This document shows positions 9,101-12,114 of a stretch of DNA of 12,114 nucleotides, piece after piece. The stretch's first letter is position 1, and every line of letters starts with the position of its first letter. The translations under genes were made by a program, and so were the position numbers. This DNA comes from Phoronis pallida. Taxonomy: Eukaryota; Phoronida; Phoronidae. The notes under the pieces were generated by a model. That model was not told the origin of the DNA. It did no database searches and saw nothing but the letters and a program-made list of their open reading frames with translations. The stretch lies in contig JAOXYC010192355.1 in the NCBI GenBank assembly GCA_028565715.1, positions 1 to 12,114 of the forward strand. The letters run 5' to 3'.

Positions 9101-12100
9101 AAAATAAATAAGTTACAAAACAATAAAATTCACAGTGTGGTCACTACTTGAAAATCAAAAGCGCAATTTTAATAAACTTGAAATACGTTTGTTGAATTTC
9201 AAATAGCATTTTCAATTGTACACACCTATTGCACAAATTGCAATGTGTATTGACCATAACTATTATATGATGAAAAAGACACTTCCATGATGATGAGTTA
9301 TAAAAGATGATAAATAATAGGTTCAAGTCGAATAAGTAGGTCCCTCGTCTATTGGCGTTATTCAGTCAATATGTTTCCAATGACTGAATAAGGGAAGTTA
9401 TTCGAGGGACCAACTTATTCGACTTGTACCAAATAATGTTGTCCTATTTTAATTTGAAAATGTTATCATATCATCATTCATATGTCAGTAAACTAAATTA
9501 CCATTCTCAAAAATTAAGTTATAATATCAAGTATTTCTTAAACAATTTCTGATAAAATGTAAGTGAAAGGTAAATGAAATTATAATTGTAGGTTTCAATT
9601 TTTTGCTATTAAACATAATTCACTTAAATATTTTATATGAGATTATTGTCAACTAGTTCAAAAACAGCCTGATCTATTTAAATTCCTACGTGTTCTGGAT
9701 AGCTTGTCCCTTCTTTCGGTTAGCTTGTGACCATATGGTATCGAGTCCAATGGTTTAACGAAATTGTTCTTTCTTGGAGGTGGTTTTCTCTGATCGACTG
9801 GAGGTGGTGCTGTTAGCGGTTTGAATCTCTCTTTAGCGGCTGCGATGTAGACAGTGTCTGGATTGTTGAAAACTGCTGATAAACTCCTGACCTGTTAAAA
9901 TCATAAAATCAAAATTCAAGATATTCAAATATCAGTTTTAAAAATTTATTCAAGGAAATTGAATTTTCAATTTGAATTAATAACAAGCTCTGCCACAGTG
10001 TTTTTTCTTTTTCAAACTTTCAAACTCTGTTTTTAAAAAGTTTAACTCTGAGCTTCATGAAAGTCAACAAAATTTTCAAAAGTAAATATTCAAGAAAATC
10101 AAATCGAAAATTAGTCAAATTAAGATCTGTTTTAAAAAATGTTTTTGATCCAACTGAATTGAATAAAGCCCAGATTAAATATGTTTTTTGAATGCATACA
10201 TTAGATATAGTACTAGCTAATGCTTTATCATCAAACCTACAGATGACAGTTGATAACAATTTCTAATTGGAAAGCCCAGTCATTAAAACATTTCAAGTGT
10301 ATGGTGCAAGGATTTTCTGAATTCAGTTTCATTTTAATAAATGACTTATGTTAATAAATTCATTTCAAAGTATAATTGACGATCAATAAATGTGGTTAAA
10401 CACCACAAAGGCACATTCATGATTTAAACAAATAACCAAGCATAGGAAACAGTGTTTTTATGATACAGTATATAATTGTTTCTGAAAATGGCATAGATCT
10501 ATAATCTATTTCTAGCTGGAACAAATATTTATTCAATCTTGAAGTGTTCATTAAAAAACCCTGGATTTCCACTATGAAATGTTATTCATCTAGATTATTG
10601 GTTACATTGCCATGAGTGCACTTTATCAATTCCTTTTTGTCTATTTACTAAAGCCTTTTTGCATAATTTTAATCACCATTTCCCTTTTGTTAATATTCAT
10701 CCTTTTGTTATCTCGAAAAAATGAGCCAAAATGAGCCATATATAAGTATGTCAATGTCTCTAAAACTCAGTTTTGAGAAATACATGTTCAAAACGTGCCT
10801 TTATTACAAGGTTCACAGAGTTTACAAAATGAACTGCTTGTCGGTAGAGCATGTTCAAAGATAAGAGCAGTCACGAGGGATAACATTACACCTTTTCAAT
10901 TATTGACATAACAATAACTTAGGTTTCACCTGGGAAATGTTGAATTACCTGAGAGCCAGGGTGGAGTCCGAGTGTGTTACTAGGGCATCGGATAAATATT
11001 GACGGCATTGATTGATTAATTATTTATCATGTTCTTTTTTTGCAAACATTTGGCCTTAAAAACCACTCGAGAAAGATGTACATGCTTTTTTGTAGAGATT
11101 CACATATAGTGGGGGATATTACCTTTTATTGACTTGAGATGCCCAACGCCAGATACTTTCATTAGACAAAATCCATAATATGGCATCTGTTTTTTTTTAG
11201 AATATAATTGATTGAAAGGTGCAATGTAAATATTTAAGCACTTTAGTTTTCTGTTTTCCATTTTGAGAAAAAATTCATCAATTACTACTATAGGAAGCTA
11301 TTTTGTTATCTGTTTTTTTATGAGGTTCTCATACAGTATGTTCACACAAAGTGGATATTACCTGATTGACAGGCCGCAATGTAAATGAAAACACATTTTT
11401 GTATTCTATTTCGAGAAACTAATTCATCGATCTGTTTCCTCAAAGAAAAATTGGAGAAAATGATTTTCATTTCAGTCATATGGGTTGACTTACAGTATCA
11501 ATAGAACGAAACAAAAACATGTATCTCTTTTCAACTTAAAATAAAATATATTGGTCTGGATTTAGAGCTGAATAGATGTGGATAGACTTTTTCACAACTC
11601 TATCAACAACACTTACTTTTTTCTCCGTAACTTTGTATTTACAATCATTTTTTAAAGATTCTGAACTGTCAAAAAAGCTTGAATGTCTTTTAACAAGTTT
11701 TGCATTAATCACTAAATAATTTTTGATGTGAGAAAATCTATTAATTACCTGTCTTCCTTCTAGAGTGAACACTCGGTGGACGGCCATCTTGAAAACCTCA
11801 CTGAAATCATCTAATAGGTTCTCAAAACTACGAATAGCCTTCCTCTTTAACCAGAATGTGTGTTGTACAACAGAGTCGCCATTTTTCAACACAACAATTT
11901 TTTTCGTCGGCAGGGAATCATAACGACCATGGGCCGTGTTCAAAGCAGCTTCATCTTCACTAAGTGTATTAGCGTTCTGGGGTGCGTGACTTGTTCGTAA
12001 TGCTCGTGGATCAGACTCGGCTCTCAAATACGGCGTTGTTATACTCAGCACGTCCGCCCTTGATCCCCCATGCCAACTGTGTCCCGATTTAACAACCTTT

Positions 12101-12114
12101 TCCACATCGATACC
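1..12114 (-). CDS. DCX-PLAT-beta-trefoil mosaic protein, RP1/LOXHD1-like (partial at both ends, 15 exons)
   Basis: The coding sequence is the join of 15 minus-strand exons (transcript order): 12114-11749, 9891-9690, 9078-8915, 8508-8467, 7956-7737, 7195-7044, 6477-6399, 5973-5801, 5448-5319, 5053-4950, 2451-2278, 1881-1669, 1331-1154, 828-565, 139-1. They sum to 2600 bases, or 866 codons plus 2 bases, with no internal stop and with matching phases at all 14 GT-AG junctions. Domains in order are DCX (residues 71-147), PLAT 1 (191-320), PLAT 2 (333-451), two beta-trefoils (472-733), an SP/TP-rich linker (734-820) and half of PLAT 3 (822-866). Vertebrate RP1 (DCX pair, photoreceptor axoneme) and LOXHD1 (PLAT array, hair-cell stereocilia) are the nearest known families. 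The combination is common in invertebrate gene models named after either one, so I give no symbol. Start and stop codons are outside the window. A cytoskeleton-to-membrane scaffold role is inferred. Confidence 0.9.
140..564 (-). other. Intron 14 (425 bases)
   Basis: GT-AG intron in phase 1 between the linker exon and PLAT 3. It contains the TAA microsatellite at 363-382. The reading frames here are chance openings, with no domain similarity. Confidence 0.8.
363..382. repeat. (TAA)n microsatellite
   Basis: Six full TAA units plus two bases, directly after a T run. Likely length-variable between individuals. Confidence 0.9.
565..828 (-). CDS. Exon 14: charged, SP/TP-rich disordered linker
   Basis: The acceptor is CTCATTAG and the donor CATGG|GTATGC. 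Both ends are phase 1, so the 264-base exon can be skipped in frame. It encodes residues 733-820. The first third is basic (KEKTEKPAKKTSPRR, KVLKKKEE). The middle is acidic and serine-rich (ESDDDYSP, SEISDDESP). The last third has Thr-Pro every 5-6 residues. Eight SP/TP sites fall at 748, 772, 777, 787, 797, 802, 808 and 814. No domain is recognised. It is probably a flexible spacer open to proline-directed phosphorylation, and its basic part could aid microtubule binding. A later donor AAG|GTACCT would run through hydrophobic sequence and does not fit the phase of exon 15. Confidence 0.88.
829..1153 (-). other. Intron 13 (325 bases)
   Basis: GT-AG intron in phase 1 between the second trefoil and the linker exon. 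AT-rich, with homopolymer A/T runs near 1080-1100. Nothing else is seen. Confidence 0.8.
1154..1331 (-). CDS. Exon 13: beta-trefoil repeats 5-6
   Basis: The acceptor is CTCATGTTGCAG and the donor TCAT|GTGAGT. The exon runs from phase 0 to phase 1. It encodes residues 674-732. GKGDKYCQFKVECYKEKG ends repeat 5. HVTLESAQKRGIFLGMTVEG and the RPTVDTGEKN turn with VKLYPEVIS form repeat 6, closing the second trefoil. GKGDKYCQFKV is clearly related to GKGGAFCEFRV of exon 11. Confidence 0.95.
1332..1668 (-). other. Intron 12 (337 bases)
   Basis: GT-AG intron in phase 0 before the GKGD turn of the second trefoil. I see nothing notable in it. Confidence 0.8.
1669..1881 (-). CDS. Exon 12: beta-trefoil repeats 4-5
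   Basis: The acceptor is AATCTCTCCAG and the donor ATCATG|GTAAAT. Both ends are phase 0. It encodes residues 603-673. GMFRDGGVLVFWTSLSQTL starts the second trefoil. LAQFQVHKVAEG ends repeat 4. VRMFESVVFPGQFIRLKDG opens repeat 5, with the same V-x-x-x-E-S...F-x-x-L-x-x-G spacing as repeats 2, 3 and 6. Confidence 0.94.
1882..2277 (-). other. Intron 11 (396 bases)
   Basis: GT-AG intron in phase 0, exactly between the two predicted trefoils. A short AT-only run sits at 1902-1924. Nothing else is seen. Confidence 0.8.
2278..2451 (-). CDS. Exon 11: beta-trefoil repeats 2-3
   Basis: The acceptor is TTGTCTTCAG and the donor TGCAAG|GTGGGT. Both ends are phase 0. It encodes residues 545-602. GKGGAFCEFRVKV completes repeat 2. 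IMLESVKHMLQHLTVLQNG, with a Gly/Thr/Ser-rich loop at 580-594, and QFFCYCK form repeat 3, closing the first trefoil. The exon follows the longest intron of the window. Confidence 0.92.
3527..3815. mobile_element. Long foldback element (MITE-like), 93-base arms
   Basis: The left arm (3527-3619) and the reverse complement of the right arm (3723-3815) align over 93 bases without gaps, with 6 mismatches by my count. The arms run from caaggg to aaagctct. The 103-base spacer carries further copies of the arm-internal motif ttccctctcacgaa, so the element is built from degenerate subrepeats. It has no coding capacity and no clear target duplication (only ATTC lies near both ends). It is GC-richer than its surroundings, which fits a non-autonomous transposon inserted in intron 10. 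The family is not recognised. Confidence 0.8.
3973..4030. promoter_or_regulatory. Cluster of transcription-factor-like motifs in intron 10
   Basis: Within 58 bases lie an E-box CACGTG (3973-3978), a GC/KLF-type ggggcgtggg (about 3996-4005), an octamer ATGCAAAT (4012-4019) overlapping a homeodomain core TAATTA (4019-4024), and CCAAT (4026-4030). An intronic enhancer or internal promoter is possible. Chance or a transposon remnant is equally open. Confidence 0.3.
4087..4214. repeat. Imperfect inverted repeat
   Basis: Two blocks pair in the right order: tttgccagc (4087-4095) with 4206-4214, and atattgaacaaa (4109-4120) with 4183-4194. The sequence between the blocks aligns loosely. This looks like an old, decayed foldback element. 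Confidence 0.55.
4700..4746. repeat. Imperfect hairpin
   Basis: ccagcaaaaaagttccc (4700-4716) pairs imperfectly with gggaccttcttgctgg (4731-4746) around a 14-base loop. Its role is unknown. Confidence 0.5.
4950..5053 (-). CDS. Exon 10: beta-trefoil repeats 1-2
   Basis: The acceptor is CTCATTTTTAG and the donor GGGGCG|GTAAGT. The exon runs from phase 1 to phase 0. It encodes residues 510-544. VFTITPRTGN ends repeat 1. VRVFSSAIHPNYHLAIDGG then gives the V-x-x-x-S...L-x-I-x-x-G signature of repeat 2. The exon ends just before the GKGG turn, the same position and phase as the exon 12/13 junction in the second trefoil. Confidence 0.92.
5319..5448 (-). CDS. Exon 9: start of first beta-trefoil (repeat 1)
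   Basis: The acceptor is TTTTAACAG and the donor TTCAG|GTAAGG. The exon runs from phase 0 to phase 1. It encodes residues 467-509. After WEHEKWKFNRD the pattern V-M-L-L-S-K-A-T...V-R-I-K-S-D-A-S-V-D-G-N-G begins the first of six 40-48 residue repeats. The acidic FDDDS loop at 505-509 precedes the junction. The repeat pattern is that of fascin/FGF-like beta-trefoils. The fold is inferred from pattern only. Confidence 0.9.
5449..5800 (-). other. Intron 8 (352 bases)
   Basis: GT-AG intron in phase 0, between the PLAT pair and the beta-trefoil block. I see nothing notable in it. Confidence 0.8.
5801..5973 (-). CDS. Exon 8: end of PLAT domain 2, acidic tail and charged helix
   Basis: The acceptor is CATATTTCAG and the donor GAAATG|GTAAGT. 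The exon runs from phase 1 to phase 0. It encodes residues 409-466. EGWFLDKVIIRD closes the PLAT fold. The F-x-C-x-R-W-L-x3-E-D-D-G-x-I-x-R-E tail is at 432-450, aligned residue for residue with the tail after PLAT 1. Residues 452-471 (into exon 9) are highly charged and probably helical, bridging to the beta-trefoil block. Confidence 0.95.
5974..6398 (-). other. Intron 7 (425 bases)
   Basis: GT-AG intron in phase 1 within the Gly-Trp loop of PLAT 2. I see nothing notable in it. Confidence 0.8.
6399..6477 (-). CDS. Exon 7: central strands of PLAT domain 2
   Basis: The acceptor is GTTTCAG and the donor CCTG|GTGAGT. The exon runs from phase 0 to phase 1 and encodes residues 383-408: TAVITLEAVSLATLRKILIG, then HNGTEPG. 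An alternative AG four codons in (ACTGCAG) would not keep the frame as well. The donor lies inside the Gly-x-Gly-Trp loop of the fold. Confidence 0.92.
6478..7043 (-). other. Intron 6 (566 bases)
   Basis: GT-AG intron inside PLAT 2. Two small CpG-rich spots stand out: tcgcgatctatcgcgtagat at 6674-6693 (a repeated TCGCG with a partial palindrome) and cggccggcgc at 6841-6850. Their role is unknown. Confidence 0.75.
7044..7195 (-). CDS. Exon 6: first half of PLAT domain 2
   Basis: The acceptor is TCTTTTTAG and the donor GGACAG|GTAGTT. The exon runs from phase 1 to phase 0. It encodes residues 332-382. SYEVAIVTGDLWNAGTKANV and YMTVFGERGDTG are textbook PLAT strands, and the exon ends at KMFGKGQ. 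This domain begins with a Tyr-Glu-Val strand and a TGD turn, unlike PLAT 1 and PLAT 3, which begin with Gly-x-Trp. Confidence 0.95.
7196..7736 (-). other. Intron 5 (541 bases)
   Basis: GT-AG intron in phase 1, separating PLAT 1 and PLAT 2. AT-rich. I see no gene or repeat in it. Confidence 0.8.
7737..7956 (-). CDS. Exon 5: second half of PLAT domain 1 and conserved acidic tail
   Basis: The acceptor is ATTTCTACAG and the donor CCAA|GTAAGT, a full consensus match. The exon runs from phase 0 to phase 1. It encodes residues 259-331. INIGNIGEIYKIRLTHDNTG followed by GWYCDQVRMVD is the classic C-terminal half of a PLAT domain. A tail F-x-C-x-R-W-L-x3-E-D-D-G-x-I-x-R-E follows at 301-319 and recurs after PLAT 2. 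Confidence 0.95.
7957..8466 (-). other. Intron 4 (510 bases)
   Basis: GT-AG intron after the small exon 4. It has a short AT run near 7974-7999. Nothing else is recognised. Confidence 0.75.
8467..8508 (-). CDS. Exon 4: 42-base in-frame exon inserting 14 residues in PLAT 1 (probable cassette)
   Basis: The exon encodes EKYKPNRPILVCDQ (residues 245-258) with phase 0 at both ends, so it can be included or skipped without a frameshift. Splice sites are good: a pyrimidine-rich stretch leads to TATCAG, and the donor is CAG|GTAACG. Without it, exon 3 joins exon 5 as DEFS-INIGNIG, and the distance from the AF/MF phenylalanine to the conserved histidine is 26 residues, exactly as in PLAT 2. With it, the distance is 40. 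It is therefore probably alternatively spliced. A pseudo-exon is the other possibility. Confidence 0.72.
8509..8914 (-). other. Intron 3 (406 bases)
   Basis: GT-AG intron, AT-rich. Apart from the pyrimidine-rich tract (about 8512-8540) that leads to the exon 4 acceptor, I see nothing in it. Confidence 0.75.
8915..9078 (-). CDS. Exon 3: first half of PLAT domain 1
   Basis: The acceptor is CTCCTTTCTAG and the donor TTTTCG|GTATGT. The exon runs from phase 1 to phase 0. It encodes residues 190-244. The opening GKWHVWITT strand, the AGTTASVSITVYGHKGNSG strand-turn and the AFGSGEIDEFS stretch match the N-terminal half of a PLAT/LH2 domain, a beta-sandwich that binds membranes or partner proteins. 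The intron falls just before the Gly-Lys-Trp that opens the domain, as it does before PLAT 3. Confidence 0.93.
9079..9689 (-). other. Intron 2 (611 bases)
   Basis: GT-AG intron between the DCX linker and PLAT 1. It carries a compact foldback element at 9320-9430. If retained, it provides a stop codon at 9660-9658 and an ATTAAA hexamer (minus strand, 9453-9448) about 200 bases further on. Confidence 0.8.
9319..9430. mobile_element. Compact foldback element (MITE-like)
   Basis: The arms 9320-9347 and 9403-9430 are inverted copies with 2 mismatches in 28. Inside, ttattcagtca (9358-9368) pairs with its complement at 9381-9391, leaving a 12-base loop. AAATAAT occurs just outside both ends (9312-9318 and 9431-9437) and could be a 7-base target duplication, although AT-rich sequence makes chance possible. 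There is no coding capacity. The family is not recognised. Confidence 0.72.
9690..9891 (-). CDS. Exon 2: end of DCX domain and basic proline-rich linker
   Basis: The acceptor is TTTTAACAG. Residues 123-147 finish the DCX domain (VRSLSAVF, then VYIAAAKERFK, the usual ending of this fold). Residues 148-189 are a Pro/Lys/Arg-rich linker with PPP, KPPPRK and TERRDK stretches, likely disordered. The chosen donor ACAC|GTAGGA leaves phase 1, which fits exon 3. A second phase-1 donor candidate, TATG|GTCACA, would end the exon at 9732 and remove 14 residues, but it fits the splice consensus less well. Reading through without splicing meets a stop at 9660-9658, so an intron-retained transcript would encode a form ending just after the DCX domain. 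Confidence 0.88.
9892..11748 (-). other. Intron 1 (1857 bases)
   Basis: GT-AG intron interrupting the DCX domain. It is AT-rich with no coding signal that I can support. It holds a degenerate direct duplication near 11209-11431, a short tandem (atgagccaaa, twice, around 10721-10740), a small GC-richer patch near 10945-11000, and two extra CAGGTAAT donor-like sites on the minus strand. Confidence 0.8.
11209..11431. repeat. Degenerate direct duplication
   Basis: Copies at about 11209-11283 and 11363-11431 share tgattga-aggn-gcaatgtaaat at the start and attt-gagaaa-attcatc at the end, offset by about 154 bases. The intervening sequence is diverged. The segment before each copy (t-run, then ...gatattacct) also recurs near 11084-11122 and 11311-11362. 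Confidence 0.5.
11749..12114 (-). CDS. Exon 1 (5' part outside window): linker and first two-thirds of DCX domain
   Basis: The frame is open to the window edge with no in-frame ATG before residue 110, so the exon and the protein continue upstream. Residues 1-70 are a polar linker without a recognised domain. Residues 71-122 are the start of a doublecortin domain: the KKIVVLKNGD strand, then F87 to R95, the SFENLLDDFSEVF helix (96-108), and the VHRVFTLEGRQ hairpin (112-122). The exon ends CAG|GTAATT in phase 0. RP1 family members carry two DCX domains. Whether this is the first or second cannot be told here, although the long preceding open stretch allows another one upstream. Confidence 0.9.

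Noticed and set aside
9291-9390. Box C/D snoRNA-like pair (atgatga ... ctga) on the plus strand
   Set aside because: It is antisense to the host gene, the D-box lies inside the foldback element, and no terminal stem was seen.
10020-10259. Minus-strand open frame of 79 codons in intron 1
   Set aside because: It has low-complexity AT-rich composition and no family pattern, and joining it would disrupt a DCX domain that is complete without it.
10945-11000. GC-richer patch ending in a donor-like CAGGTAAT, considered as an extra exon between exons 1 and 2
   Set aside because: The only nearby acceptor (CCCTAG) would give about 31 bases, which breaks the phase 0 to phase 0 join, and the DCX domain has its normal length without it.
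11536-11748. Extension of exon 1 past its donor in the same frame
   Set aside because: The extension lacks DCX similarity, while splicing at 11749 to exon 2 gives the expected DCX ending. The extension is intron.
12097-12105. GTG near the window edge as a start codon
   Set aside because: The frame is open to the edge, the gene is eukaryotic, and no in-frame ATG is near. The true start is outside.

Overview
The window is eukaryotic, and it looks like an AT-rich invertebrate animal genome (a marine lophotrochozoan or similar is a guess, not shown). It holds no bacterial-style genes. On the minus strand there is one long multi-exon gene that enters at position 12114 and leaves at position 1. 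I could place 15 exons joined by 14 GT-AG introns. All reading phases agree from exon to exon and give an open frame of 866 codons plus 2 bases. Residue numbers below count from the first codon in the window, because the true start lies outside.

The protein is a mosaic of the RP1 / LOXHD1 type. In order it has: a linker and one doublecortin (DCX) domain (exons 1-2), a basic proline-rich linker (exon 2), PLAT domain 1 (exons 3-5), PLAT domain 2 (exons 6-8), six beta-trefoil-like repeats that I read as two tandem beta-trefoils (exons 9-13), a charged disordered linker with eight SP/TP sites (exon 14), and the first half of a third PLAT domain (exon 15, running off the window). DCX domains bind microtubules and PLAT domains bind membranes or proteins, so a scaffold linking a ciliary or axonemal microtubule to the membrane is a reasonable inference. 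Nothing in the sequence proves the location.

The exons cover about 2.6 kb and the introns about 9.5 kb. Most introns are 265-610 bases and featureless. Intron 1 (about 1.9 kb) has a degenerate direct duplication and two extra splice-donor-like sites. Intron 2 holds a compact foldback element. Intron 10 (about 2.5 kb) holds a 289-base foldback element with 93-base arms, a second weaker inverted repeat, a small hairpin, and a tight cluster of transcription-factor-like motifs. I see no complete transposase or reverse transcriptase gene, no tRNA or rRNA, no CRISPR array and no plus-strand gene.

The most interesting points are a 42-base in-frame exon (exon 4) that inserts 14 residues into the core of PLAT 1, whose spacing matches PLAT 2 exactly only if exon 4 is skipped; the double beta-trefoil block with matching intron positions; the alternation of PLAT subtypes; and the long intronic foldback that could form double-stranded RNA in the pre-mRNA.
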